Positions 37,499-48,396 of a stretch of 64,000 bases of DNA are shown here, in pieces. A program made the position numbers and the translations under genes. Every line of letters begins with the position of its first letter. The stretch's first letter is position 1. The notes under the pieces are model-generated. The model was not told where the DNA came from, ran no database searches, and saw only the letters and a program-made list of their open reading frames with translations. The stretch is from Flaccisagitta enflata. Its lineage: Eukaryota > Chaetognatha > Sagittoidea > Aphragmophora. Where the stretch lies: NCBI GenBank assembly GCA_965153355.1, contig OZ231127.1:83142001-83206000 (forward strand). The letters run 5' to 3'.

Positions 37499-37712
37499 TT
37501 TAGTCGCGTGCTACGCGACTCTACACCCCTATTTGTCGGTCCGTCGGTCCATCAGTCCGTTTGTCCGTCGGTCTGTCGGTCCGTCACACTTTACTTTTTT
37601 TTGTTTTTGAGGTCTTTGGCCTCACTGCTCCTGCCCAAGTGATCAAGTGACCACAAATATGGCCCCTGCCCACCCGCACGCGACTGGGGTAGCCGTGTAT
37701 CCGGCCTTGTTC
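37498..37712 (+). mobile_element. R2 element, compact full copy
   Basis: Begins TTTT then the hairpin AGTCGCGT-GCT-ACGCGACT (37502-37520), CTACACCCC, (GTCC/GTCG)n, TCACACTTTACTTTTT, GCTCCTGCCCAAGTGATCAA, GCCCCTGCCCACCCGC and ends CGTGTATCCGGCCTTGTT. About 215 bp, non-coding. It is the clearest type copy of the family in the window. Confidence 0.8.
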
Positions 37713-38482
37713 CTAATCAATCAGGTTTTTTTTCTTTTTACACAACAATAAATTACTATATCTTGATCATCATGAAATTAGGGCTTGATAGGTACCAGAG
37801 TTAAAAAAGATCACCTTGTAGCAAATCAGGAGAGATAGATTTACTTTTTAGCATATTGATAGAAAATTTCATTAATATCTAGGAAATAAGTTTGGAAACA
37901 CCTTCAAAGAGACATAACTTGACTTCCTGTTGAGATAACTAAACAAAATTCATAAGCATTTTAATCTACGTCAAAAAATCTACAATCTGAGCCCAATCTC
38001 ATTTCTGTGCATCAAACCGTTTAGAAATGCCATTAGTTTGAAGTTGATCACATACTTTCAAAAATGGCAAAAATAGTAGGAATTTTTTTTTCTTCTTCCC
38101 TTCCATCTTTGAAATGCTCTCAAATCTATTCAAAATGAGATATAAACATGCGGATTGCACCACTGTTGAAGGCTCTTGAGCCCCAGTTTTATAATTTCAT
38201 GGATTTTTAATCAGATTTCAAGAGGGAAGTAGCCCAATTTTACTGCCAAAATGACCAGAATCCACTATGTTTACCACAATAATTTCTGAGTTGTGATATA
38301 CAAACTAAACTGGCGGTCCCTAAACTGGATTGAAGATTGTTTTCTTTTGTTCCAGTTAATATAAATATAAGAATAATCAAAAATGATCAGGTACAAGATT
38401 TTTGAGCACATGAAGGGAGAAAAGTACCATCAACCTTAAGTATTTCCAAACTGTTTTCCTAGATAGAATATACATTGCTGAT
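37713..38482. other. Non-coding AT-rich interval
   Basis: Nothing recognised. Confidence 0.35.
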
Positions 38483-38997
38483 CGATCAGAAATGCAAAAC
38501 CTTGATATCTCCTAGTCCACTAGGGAAAAAAGTCATAAAATCTTTCAGTAATATTGGTGACATGCATTTGCTTTGTAATGTCAAAGCTCAGATCATAATA
38601 TAGAAAAGGTGAGAGGAAAACAAAACATTGAAAAAACATCCATTTTTTAAGCAAAATGGTTTTTTACCTGTTTTTTTGAAGGTGCTTTTTTTTCAGAATA
38701 TGCAGCAACTAGGTAACACACATAAGTTAACATCTGTCATTGAAAAATAAACTTGAGTTTTTGTTGAAATGCAAACAATTCTTCAAGCAAATAAAAACAA
38801 CCTTTCTAAGAAAATAGGGGAAAAATTGATCTAATCAAAATGGGTTTTCTTTCACATATTTTTTCCTCACCTTTTCTATACTATGATCTGAGCTTTGACA
38901 TACAAAAACCGTCACATGTTACCAATATTCACTGAAAATTTCATGACTTTTTTCCTAGTAGTTTAGGAGCTATAAAGGTTTTGCATTTCACAGTCCG
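38483..38997. mobile_element. Inverted-repeat element, about 190-bp arms
   Basis: Left arm GAAATGCAAAACCTTGATAT, then CTCCTAGTCCACTAGGGAAA. The right arm is its diverged complement ending AGGTTTTGCATTTCACAG near 38990. Both arms also share AAAAGGTGAG/CTCACCTTTT and CATAATATAG/CTATACTATG words. No coding capacity; target duplication not identified. Confidence 0.7.
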
Positions 38998-39049
38998 ATC
39001 CGAAGACGGTGTATGTACTGGCAAAAATTTCTTCAAAATAGAGTTCCCG

Positions 39050-39560
39050 CACAAGTTCAGAAAGACAGAACAAGGCCTTATACACTCCCACCCCCATTCG
39101 CAGACGGGTGGGCAGGGGCAATATGATAACAAGGCCCAATACACGACTACCCCAGTCGCAAGCGGGTGGGCAAGGGCGATATTTGAAGCTAGTAGAGCAT
39201 TTGGGCAGGAGCAGTAAAGCCTAAAACCTCTGAAAAAGTTGATGAATGGGACGGACCGATGGACAGATGAACTGACAAATGGACAGACTGACTAACAGAC
39301 TGATTAAGGTAATAGCAAAAAAATTCAGAGCAAGACCGTTTACACTACCCCCCCCCATTCGCGGACGGATGGGCACTGGGCAGAGGCAGTATAGTAACAA
39401 GGCCAGATACATGACGGGTGGGCAAGGGCGATATTTGAGGTCAGTGAAGCATTTGGGCAGGAGCAGTAAAGCCAAAAACCCTAAAACCACCAAAGAAGCT
39501 GATGAATGGGGCGGACCAATGAACGGACGGACTGATTATTGGACGGATCAACTCAAGGAC
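39050..39560 (-). mobile_element. Two R2 copies arranged head to tail
   Basis: ACAAGGCC..., GGGTGGGCARGGGCRATATTTG, TTGGGCAGGAGCAGTAAAGCC and GACGGACCRATGRACRGA appear twice, at about 39068-39300 and 39350-39560. The terminal hairpin is absent or eroded in both. Confidence 0.68.
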
Positions 39561-39790
39561 ATAGACTCACGAAGACGCCATTACACGTACAAACTCGTAT
39601 TTCCGCCGGTCAGTAAATCTAGTTAATTGAGTGGCTGTGTGGCTGTGTGGCTGAGTGGCTGTGTGACTGTGCTACAACTCATCAACCACGCGCAATGCAA
39701 TTTGCAAACGACGGATTTAATGATGACTAATTGCTTTAGGCTGATAATCTTGTTCTCGGTCGCTTTGATGCTTAGGCTGGTAGAGCTTCG

Positions 39791-39985
39791 TTCATACTCG
39801 ATACAAACAGTGGCGTACGGGAACAATATTTCATGTAAATTTGCCGTGTCAGTCTTTTTGTTCATACTGGATAGTAACAGTGGCGTACAGAAACAATATT
39901 TCTTGTAAATTTGTCGTGTCGGTCTATCCATTCATACTCGATACAAACAGTGGCGTATGGGAACCAGATTATCTGGGAACTTGCT
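39791..39985. repeat. 70-bp tandem repeat, 2.8 copies
   Basis: TTCATACTSGATASWAACAG starts at 39791, 39861 and 39931, exactly 70 bp apart. Confidence 0.9.
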
Positions 39986-40159
39986 TGGTCCACTCTTCAG
40001 ATTTCTGCCATGTGGGTAATATTTGTATAACTGGACCTGCCCAACCGTCCTAGATGTGTGAAATGTGGATTGTCAAATGGGAGTCAGCATGCATCCGCTG
40101 CCCCTAATTTAGTATAGATGGGCGGCGGGGGGGGGAGCGGACTGTGAATGATGAAGTCT

Positions 40160-40735
40160 CATGGACATTCCTTTTGACCTATGCTTTCACATACGCAGAA
40201 ATTTCTCCTCCTCTTCTCCTTCTCCTCCGCTGTCCGTACCCTCCAGCTGGGTGCCCAAATTTCTGAAGGCTGTGAGCCCATATTCCACCCCAGAGATCCA
40301 AATTCTAACCTTGAGGCCCAAATTTTAGCCTTGAGGCTCAAATTCTAGCCCAGAGGCCCAAAATCTAGCCCTGAGGCCCAAATTCTAGCTGTGAAGCTCA
40401 TGTTCCACCCCAGAGATCCAGGGCCTAACCCTGGCCCAAATCCGAGCCTCATGGCTCAAATCCTAGCCCCAAGGCTCAAATCCAAACTCAGCGCCCCAAT
40501 TTCAGCCTGGAAGCCACTTCCAGCCTCCTCAAGGCTACATTCCAGTCATAAGCATCCTAGCCCCTTGCTGCTCCAATTCCAGCCTTGAGATCATACTCCA
40601 GCCTTGAGGCTCAAATAAAACAGCATAGGGCAAAGGGCCCTGAAGGCTGCTGCCCCTAACCACCTCACACCCACATACACAATCACATAGGGCAACGTGC
40701 CTCCGCTGACCATCTAACGCTTTTGCGACTATTAG
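40160..40735 (-). mobile_element. R1 element, both ends diverged
   Basis: Left: GACCTATGCTTTCACATACG and CTCC-rich DNA. Interior: about 15 units of GAGGCCCAAATTCTAGCCYT type. Right: GGGCCCTGAAGGCTGCTGCC then the one-sided head with CCGCTGACCATCTAACGCTT. The same head variant is found at 16530-16585. Confidence 0.68.
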
Positions 40736-40879
40736 ATATTGGGTTAAATTGTGAGCGCGTATTGTTCGAGTTGCATATCTCCAAACTTGATATATTTACC
40801 GACTCTCCCGTTGCCAAATGTACAGATAACGCACAGACTAGTCGATCAAAAAACCCAACCAAAAACAAGGTTGGACACA

Positions 40880-41035
40880 AGGCTTTCCAAGTTGCGTGCG
40901 GGTGAGCACAGGCAGTGATGCAGAAACTGCTCCTAAATGCCAAAAAAGTGTGACCAGCGGACAGGCAGACCGACCAATTAACCGACAAACATGGTGGGTT
41001 TTTGATTAGGGTGCACACGGCTAAAAGCGTCAGGT
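40880..41035 (-). mobile_element. R2 fragment
   Basis: ACAAGGCTTTCCAAGTTGCG, GGGTGAGCACAGGCAGTGATG, GACAGGCAGACCGACC and a degraded terminal stem (GGGTGCACACGGCTAAAA). Confidence 0.55.
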
Positions 41036-41137
41036 GCAAAGTCGGTGATCATGGACAAACAGATCAACTCAGACATTTCTATTTTCACATACAAGATGGT
41101 GAAGAGTTCACCATCCAATCGGTGATAATCGATTGAA

Positions 41138-41714
41138 ACTAGTCATCCAAGGATCGCACATGGTCAGCGGTACCCGATGCCCTGCTTGGGGTGATCAGTG
41201 AAGTAGTGGAGTGAGAGTAGGGCAGCGGCCCTGGGGCACATGTCCTGGCAGACACAGGGGGAATTTCCAGACGTCCTGAGGGGAATATAGCAGGCCTAAG
41301 AGGTAATTGAGGCGGGGCTTGGGGTCTGGGGGAAGATTTATGCCTGAAGATAAGATTTGAGGTCTGGGGGCAGGCCTTAGGCCTTGGGGGCAGATTTGAG
41401 GCCTGGAGGGCTGATTTGGGGGCTGGGGAATGGCTGATTGAGGTCGGGAGAGCGGATTTGAGGCCTGGAGAGCTGATTGGATGCTCTGAGAGTTGATTTG
41501 AGGCTCGAGAGCTGATTGAGGCCTGGAGCCACTTGAGGCCTGGAGGGCTAAATTGATGGCTTAGAGGGCCTAAATCAGGCCTGAGAGTAGGGGAGGATAT
41601 GAGGCTCGTATGGCCAACCGGGGACCGGACGGAAGGACGGACGGACGGACGGACGCCTGGAAATTCCCCCTGAGTCCTACAGGACATCGGCCCTTGGGGC
41701 CGCTGCCCAAAAAA
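41138..41714 (+). mobile_element. R1 element, complete
   Basis: Head ACTAGTCATCCAAGGATCGC (41138) with GGTCAGCGGTACCCGATGCC, left inverted repeat from 41220, about 18 degenerate units of GAGGCCTGGAGGGCTGATTT, (GGAC)n at 41625-41652, right inverted repeat with GCCTGGAAATTCCCC, TCCTACAGGACATCGG and GGGGCCGCTGCCC, then AAAAAA. Best complete copy in this orientation. Confidence 0.78.
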
Positions 41715-43005
41715 GGGAGTCAGTTGAAACGCCTTCCTCTCAGATTCAAGGAGACTCTTTAAGCTCATTACCTTCCCCTTGTTTCAAGACTGTGAGGATG
41801 GAGGTGGAAGGATGTCGCTGTAGTGGTGCATGGGTGGTGGTGGTGCTGGTGCATGATGGTGGTGCATGGTGCATGGTGCATGGTGGCGAGGGAAAGCTGG
41901 TTGTAAAAGTGGTGACAACAGTTGAGAAAGAAGAGGAGGAAGTAGCATTTGGCAGGGACAGTAATAGTAAGTTAGGAACTCTTGCCATTTAACTCTCCAT
42001 AGCCCCTAAGTTGTGGAATAATCATGTTTCTGTTTACCAGCGTCACTATATTGATTACAAACACAAATTCAGTTGCACCAGTGGTTTATAAGTCAGTACT
42101 GAAACAGCGGCAGTGCCAATGATTGTGACAGCGGTAGCAGTAGCAGTAAAAGGTAGCGGATGGAGGTGCACATGCAATGAAGTAATGGAGGCCAGTGCGT
42201 TTTAGGTTGGAAGCAATCAAAACAGCAGTAACGGTAGGGGTAGCGGTAGGGGTAGGGGTAGCGGCAGCGGTAGCGGCAACAACAGCGGCAGCGGTAGCGG
42301 CAGTGGCAGTGGCAGCACTGTGGAAGTGGTGGCGTATGGAGGCGTAAGTGTTAAAGTTTGAGGTAACTCAGCGCACTATGTAGATGGTAATGAAGGAAGG
42401 CACAGAAGTAATTAATTTTAATGAAGATCGATGGGCGTTTTATGGCTGCTCGGTCTTGTGTAGCGCAGAGCTGATTACCTCAAAATCTACGCATGAGTTA
42501 GTAAACATTGTAAGTGAACATTGTTAGCATTTATCAAGCATCATAACTATTTCATTTCTTTCTTATGGCATAAGACTTAAAAACAACCAAGTAGATCTGG
42601 GCAATAAAGAATTCAACGCAATGTACAAAATCAGTTGGAAAAAGACGCAAAATTAGATTCAAAATGAAAAAAAGAATTAAGACTTTAAGTTAAAAAGAAA
42701 AAGAACGGTTATAATCAGGAATTATTAACAAGTTTTTGACGCATTCATATCAATTTGGTGCACATTTTTTCGGAAAAGCAACAACTTGAAAAAGGTTTGT
42801 AACCTATTCACTACATGTAAAACCGTCATTGGGTCGCCATCAACCGTCATCTAATGATAGTCACTGTATCAAGGCATAACTATCTACAGACAGATCACAC
42901 TTATTTATTGGGCCTAATGTTCATGACCAGAAGTCGTCCGTTTAGCCCAAATATTTCATTTTCAGGGCATTCAACCTTGCCAGACAAAATGTATTTCTAT
43001 TCATT
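41715..43005. other. Non-coding interval with (GGTAGC)n minisatellite
   Basis: Holds GGTGCATGGTGCAT words at 41820-41885 and a hexanucleotide run of GGTAGC/GGCAGC/GGTAGG at 42230-42320. The remainder is unique AT-rich DNA without recognised genes. Confidence 0.5.
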
Positions 43006-43009
43006 TTTA

Positions 43010-43222
43010 GTTGCGGACACGCAACTATAAAAGAGGCTTTGTCCGTCCATTGGTCCATTCGTCGGTCCGTTGGTCCGTGAGCACTAGTGAAAAAGTGGAA
43101 AAACAAACGTTTTAAAGCTTTTTGTCTGTTCTGGAAAGGGTGTTGGGTGGAGTGTTGGGTGTAGATGGGGATTGGTTGCCCCTGCCCACCCGTCTGCAAC
43201 GATATTGTGACCCCATGTCACT
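43010..43222 (+). mobile_element. R2 element, subtype with AGTTGCG stem
   Basis: Begins with the hairpin AGTTGCG-GACA-CGCAACT (43012-43029), then ATAAAAGAGGCTTTGTCCGTCC, GTCC repeats, a GGAAAGGGTGTTGGGTGGAG run, GCCCCTGCCCACCCGTCTGC and AACGATATTGTGACCCCATG. It is the same length as the compact copies. Stem bases differ from the AGTCGCGT copies on both strands, preserving pairing. Confidence 0.75.
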
Positions 43223-43457
43223 TGTTTATGGCCAATTTCCTCTTCCCAAGGCCAAAAACAGTGTAAAAATACCAACAATGAAAAACCAGTAATGATTAAC
43301 CCAGATGATCATGAGCAAAGTTTTAGATTGTGCAGGAGCATGAGAAAGACGTTCCATTTATCAAAGAACCGAAAGTAGTTCAATAAGTTTACACTCATGA
43401 ACGAATTTGAAACACACTAAGTCCCTATAAAACACAATGACTCCAAGCCAATGGAAT

Positions 43458-44372
43458 TGTGGAAATGTGTGCTATTTATAAGTATGGGAATGATGATGTT
43501 CTTCGCGTGAATGCTTTTTTCTCTCTCTTTTCCAATTCGATGCCTTTTGTTTCCATTTAATTTAACCATGAACCATATGGTTGCGCATGGATTTTGATGT
43601 TCTTTTGTTCGCTGAGAGATACATGTTATCATGTATTTTCTTCTTTTATATTTCTCGTCGCCGTGTTTTTTATGCTTTGCATTTTTATCTCGAAAAAATA
43701 TCGTTATTATGGCATCGCTTCTTAACGGCATGAATGATTGATATTTTGTGTGATTTTCATGTTCCTGTTTCTTGGACTTTCTTCATTTTCATAAGTCTCT
43801 CATCCTTTTTTATTTCAGAGACTTATGCACGGATCTGACTTATTTGACGATGATCACGACGCTGGCTGGAAACCAAGGAAATTGGGCCTGAAGTAAGTTT
43901 TATCATTTTAGCGTTTTAGCATTTTATCATTGTTTTTGTCGTATGGCTTTTTATTGTTTTATTGTCTGTTATGTTTTATCGCCTGGTTTTTATCAAGTCT
44001 GTCCGGTCAACTAATTATTGGGTGATATGGGTGAATTTACGGCTGGGCAGGGCGGGGGCAGTGTATGGATCTGGCTTCATGGCCTCTGCATAAGATGTAC
44101 ATGTTGTTATTGGCTGTTTCTGTCCATGACCATCCTGATCTCATGTTACTTTCATGCATTGGTTGACCATATTTTCATGCCCAATTTTCCCTTTTATTTT
44201 CTCCCCCATCTCAGATTGTTGAAATTTTTTTACCACATCAAAGAGACCATCGTCACGCCATTTTCCAATCTGCGCCCAAATTCCTTTGCATCTACCATCG
44301 TCAGTCAGTCAGAGATTTCTACAAACAAAGCTGACCCAGAGTCGAAACTAGTATTCACGTGGGAGAATATAT
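43458..44372 (+). repeat. BEL/Pao 5' LTR
   Basis: Begins TGTGGAAATGTGTGCTATTT and aligns with 51053-51603 plus 56396-56748. The shared right boundary is TTCACGTGGGAGAATA. It contains an acceptor, mini-exon and donor at 43817-43898. Confidence 0.85.
43819..43892 (+). other. Splice-bounded mini-exon within the LTR
   Basis: TTTTTTATTTCAG precedes and GTAAGT follows a 74-bp segment containing ATGCACGGATCTGACTTATT. The same acceptor, exon body and donor are kept in the 3' LTR (51403-51475), although its ATG is quickly followed by a TGA. It may supply a spliced leader exon for the element's RNA. Splicing is inferred from consensus sites only. Confidence 0.5.
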
Positions 44373-44440
44373 TTCAACAATTTTAAAACTTGACTCCTCT
44401 CGAACTTTTCTTCTGACATCCCGGGGCATATCGTGTCAAA

Positions 44441-46060
44441 ATGGCGGCTTTTAACGACGACGATAACCGTTCGACTGCGTCTACGTCTTCTCGGGTGTCC
44501 TTTTTTGGGTTAAACCAATGTCCCAAAACTGAAAAACTCCGCGTTATGAAGGGCGAACTGTCACTTGAAATGGATCGGTGTCGTCAATTTTTCGACGCCG
44601 CTATGGCGATTAAGGAAGACTCAAACGATTACGACGACGCGTCGCTGGACTCAGACAGCGCCAGAAACGTTCTACGCGGCTACGTCTACGATTACATCGC
44701 TTTCGCTCGTCAAATGGCAATCGACGAGATGCCCGGCGACTCCTTGCGTTACGCGGCGTCGAGTTTGCGTCGACTCAGACGTGAATGGGACGCCATGAGG
44801 TTCTTCATCTATGAAACGAGTAGCGATTTCCGCATGCGACGCCATCAACGCCGCTGAAGGCGTACTTCGCCAACTGAAGAGGCACGTGGCATCAGTTTTT
44901 GTGGAATAGTAAACTGACCGAATCGGCTCGCGACGGCGCTGGCGCTCCTCCATCGCGGATGAGAACGTCCTCGCCACTTCCGGGATCGTCAGAATACATG
45001 GGATTACCGCCGACGCGCCATGGCGCCCAATCTCCAGACGGTCATCTTCTCCCTCCAAGAAACGCGAATGAATACGTCGAGAGATACATTTCTGAAATCG
45101 AACCCGTCAATCCAGGCGGGCAATCTCATCGAGATGCGGATTTGGATGATCTCGACGAAGCGGCAACGTTGGCAAAGTCAAAACCTGCCGACGGATTGAC
45201 GCCGAGGGAAAGATCAAGATGTCGCGACGCCGACAGAAGCAGAGAGAGAGAGGGCAGGAAGGATGCTGCAACAGCAAAAAGAAAGAGATGAAGCTCTTCA
45301 GGCTGATCTGTGAGAGCAACAGCGGAGGTTGGAGCAGCAGCAGCAGCAACAGCAGCAACGCGAACAGCAGGAGCAGCAGCAGCGGCAGCGGCAGCAACAA
45401 CTCCAGCAACAGCAAGAAGCAGAGAAGCGACGATTGCAGCAAGAACAGCAAAGGAAAGATGCTGAGGAGCAACAAAGGCTTCAGCAGGAACAATTAAGAC
45501 AGCAACAGGCGGCTGCAGAGCAGCAAAAACAACAACAACAGCTGCGAGAGCACCAACAACAGCAAGAACAGTTGCGCCAACAACAACTGCAGCAAGAGCA
45601 ACTGCGTCAACAACAGCTCGAACAAGAAAGGATTCGGCAGCAACAACAACAGCAGCAGCAGCAGCAGCAACAACAGCAGCAAGAGCAGCAACGCCTTCAA
45701 CAGTTGCAACAACAACAGCAACGACAGGACCAAGCACGACAGCAGCAACAGCAGCAAGCAAAAGTGCAGCAACAACAGCAGCAACAAGAACAGCAGCAAC
45801 ACCAGTTGCAACAAGTCAGAGTGGAAATGCAACAAGTGCAAAAAGAACAAGAAATGTTGCAGAAAAAGGTCCAAGAACAGGAGCAAAGGCGGCAACAACA
45901 AGTCGCCGAGCAACAAAGAAAACAGCAAGAAGCCCAGTTGCAGCAACAGGAGGAGGAGAAGCAGCGGCAGCTGCAACAGCAAGCAAGTTCCTCAGCGGCA
46001 GCAAGGCTCCCCAACACCAGTTACAGCAACAGAATGTTGCCTTCAGTGTAGCTACAGTCG
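44441..46060 (+). pseudogene. BEL/Pao gag N-terminal region, frameshifted, Gln-rich
   Basis: Starts MAAFNDDDNRSTASTSSRVS and reads 138 aa to a stop at 44855. Coding-like sequence resumes in other frames: 44899-45291 (with RYISEIEPVNPGG) and 45329-46051, a (CAG/CAA)-encoded poly-Gln, coiled-coil-like tract. Frame changes suggest one ancestral long gag broken by indels, although the low-complexity repeat makes frame assignment uncertain. The frame returns to that of the intact gag ORF at 46159. Function is inferred as structural, by position and association. Confidence 0.6.
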
Positions 46061-46158
46061 TCAATCCTCCTGCTTTTAATCCTCTCTCTGTCGGTAACAA
46101 AGTTTCATCGGAAGCTGAACAACTTCGTCAACAGCAATTAGCGGAGCAAAGAATCCGC

Positions 46159-48396
46159 ATGTTGGAAGGAGGTGATAAAGATGCTTCAGCAACAACGATG
46201 GTCACTGCAACGGATACATCAGAAATGATTAGCGCAGTGCCTATTAGATGTCAGCAAAGCAACAAGTCACCGGAAGAAGAGCAGCAATATCAACAGATGT
46301 GTCTGCGACTCAACCAGTTGAGAGAGGAAGAGGCGGCAAGAACAACTCACTTCAAATGGGTTTCTTCCGAGCAATTTAAGGGTGAAATACAGGCAGGTGA
46401 TGCAGTGAAGTTGCAGAATGTGGCGCCAGTGCATCCGCCCCTGGCGCCGAAGAAGCAGCCACAGCATATCCCTGTCACGTGTCATCATCCTCAGATAGCG
46501 TCCAAACCTCAACATCAACAACCAACGCAAACTCATGTGAAGCAGCGAATATCGAGTGTGAAGACTGGGGAAGGAAAGAGAGAAAGAGGAAAAACTCAAT
46601 CTCCACCTCAGCCTCAATCCTTTCCTCATCATCAACAACCGCCGTCTGCCGTCATTCCTCCATCGGCGCCGGAAGTGATCTTCGAAAGAGAATTCACGAC
46701 GACGGCGCCAAACCCTTCGTCGACGGCGGCGGATATGTTGAGGCTCGATCAACTGTTGATAGACGATGCAGAAGGCGTGAGGAGAAGGAGGAGAGAGCAG
46801 GAAGCAGCGGACGAGGAGTTTGCGCGACGAATGCAAGAGGAGGAGAAAAGAAAGTCCCAGACTCCAGCTGCAGCTCCAGCTCATCGTCTTCCCGAAGTAG
46901 ACCGTCAAATGGATCGTCTCAAGAAGGATGCTGCAGACCTTAAACAAGCAAATGCGGCACAACAACAACTTCTTCAACAGAATAAATTTGATCTGCAGGC
47001 AGCGAAAGCTCAAATAGCAGAATTGCAGAAACATCAATATATCCGTCAAGACTTCGATGCACCAAGAAGTCATCAACATCAACAGCAGCAACATCAGCAA
47101 CAGCAACAACAGCAAGATGACGAGGTGTGGTACACCAAAACCACAAAAAGACACTCTCCAGTGAAGGTGGGAGGTCAATACGTCTCCATCATTCCTCCTC
47201 CCACATACCAAGAGCATCACGATCATCCAACTGCTCGTCAACCGGAAGTGGTGCAACAATTCCATCAGAGTGAAGCATTGGAGATGTTTTTGAAGAGAGC
47301 TTCTGACGACAATCGAATGCGGGCAAGAGAGGTCGGCTTGAAGGCGATGGAGAAGGCTAGGCCTGAGAAGCCGCTTCAGGAGCTCTCGTCGACGGATTAT
47401 ATGATGTGGAAGCGTAAATTTAAAGATGCTGCAAACCATGAGGGTTTGACCGAGATGGACATTCTTCAAGAATTACCAAAATGGTTTTCGGGTCCGGCGA
47501 AAGAGATTGTTGAAACTGCGGCGATTGGAACCACGGAAGCGGTCGCAGAGGAGGTGAAGGCTGCCTTCAAGAAGATGGACGTCATCTTCATGGCTTCACG
47601 AGCCAACATCCCAGCGCTTTTCCATGAGATCGCTACTGAATCGAAAATCTCATCCGCTGACCATAAGAGACATTTTCATCTCGCATCACGATTGCTGAAG
47701 ACGTTTAAGATTGCGCAGACGTGTGGAGAATTGCCACAGTGCTACAGAAAGGAAATATTGCAGGAAATCATTAACAAACGAGTGCCACATTTGGCGGACA
47801 AGTTTTGGGGAAAACAACAAATACCTAATTTGAGTTGCAAGGCATCCTATCTTCATTTGATACCCCATAATATGATTGAAACATGGGCCGTCATCCAACG
47901 CAATAAAGGGGTGGAAAGCAAGCCCGCAGCGGTGGCAGCGGTGGCACCGGGTGAAAATCCACCAACCTACAACGACGCTTTGACCAACGGGAAGCAAAAG
48001 ATGCAGTCGATCGACAAGTGCAACGTCTGCAGCGGCAAGCATCCGACGGAAGAGTGCAATCAGCTCCTTTCACTCGACGTCGACGCACGCGTGCAAAAGT
48101 TGGCATCATGCCGACTCTGTTTCCATTGTTTCACCAGTGGTCACTCGGCAAAGGGTTGCGCCAACAGACCAACCTGTCAAACCTGCAAGAAACAGCACGC
48201 CACCATTCTCCACGGATGTACATGGGTGAAGAAAGGGGATGGTAAGGAGGTGAAAGAAGGAGGAGAAAAGATGAACAACGGCATTCCATTCGCCAATTTC
48301 GACAAATCTTCCTCCACTTCAACCACTCCTGCTTCAACACCTTCAACAACGACCACTTCAAACGACAATGTCATCACTCCTCCCGTCGAGGCGTGA
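46159..48396 (+). CDS. BEL/Pao Gag-like protein with zinc knuckles (745 aa)
   Basis: Longest intact frame in the window. Residues about 1-180 are Gln/Pro/His-rich; about 200-300 form a charged coiled coil (RRRRREQEAADEEFARRMQ). Residues about 395-600 hold a capsid-like helical region with WKRKFKDAANHEGLTEMDIL and WFSGPAKEIVE. Three Cys/His clusters near residues 620-690 (CNVCSGKHPTEEC, CRLCFHCFTSGHSAKGC, CQTCKKQHATILH) match the nucleic-acid-binding pattern that precedes protease in BEL/Pao Pol. A Ser/Thr tail ends in TGA at 48394. The start codon choice is arbitrary, since upstream coding is frameshifted. Confidence 0.78.
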   Translation: MLEGGDKDASATTMVTATDTSEMISAVPIRCQQSNKSPEEEQQYQQMCLRLNQLREEEAARTTHFKWVSSEQFKGEIQAGDAVKLQNVAPVHPPLAPKKQPQHIPVTCHHPQIASKPQHQQPTQTHVKQRISSVKTGEGKRERGKTQSPPQPQSFPHHQQPPSAVIPPSAPEVIFEREFTTTAPNPSSTAADMLRLDQLLIDDAEGVRRRRREQEAADEEFARRMQEEEKRKSQTPAAAPAHRLPEVDRQMDRLKKDAADLKQANAAQQQLLQQNKFDLQAAKAQIAELQKHQYIRQDFDAPRSHQHQQQQHQQQQQQQDDEVWYTKTTKRHSPVKVGGQYVSIIPPPTYQEHHDHPTARQPEVVQQFHQSEALEMFLKRASDDNRMRAREVGLKAMEKARPEKPLQELSSTDYMMWKRKFKDAANHEGLTEMDILQELPKWFSGPAKEIVETAAIGTTEAVAEEVKAAFKKMDVIFMASRANIPALFHEIATESKISSADHKRHFHLASRLLKTFKIAQTCGELPQCYRKEILQEIINKRVPHLADKFWGKQQIPNLSCKASYLHLIPHNMIETWAVIQRNKGVESKPAAVAAVAPGENPPTYNDALTNGKQKMQSIDKCNVCSGKHPTEECNQLLSLDVDARVQKLASCRLCFHCFTSGHSAKGCANRPTCQTCKKQHATILHGCTWVKKGDGKEVKEGGEKMNNGIPFANFDKSSSTSTTPASTPSTTTTSNDNVITPPVEA

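Noticed and set aside
41139-41768. 209-aa Pro/Ser-rich minus-strand protein
   Set aside because: Entirely within the R1 minisatellite and inverted repeats.
46267-47469. 400-aa minus-strand protein
   Set aside because: Antisense shadow of the Gag reading frame; composition is the complement of Gln/Arg-rich codons.
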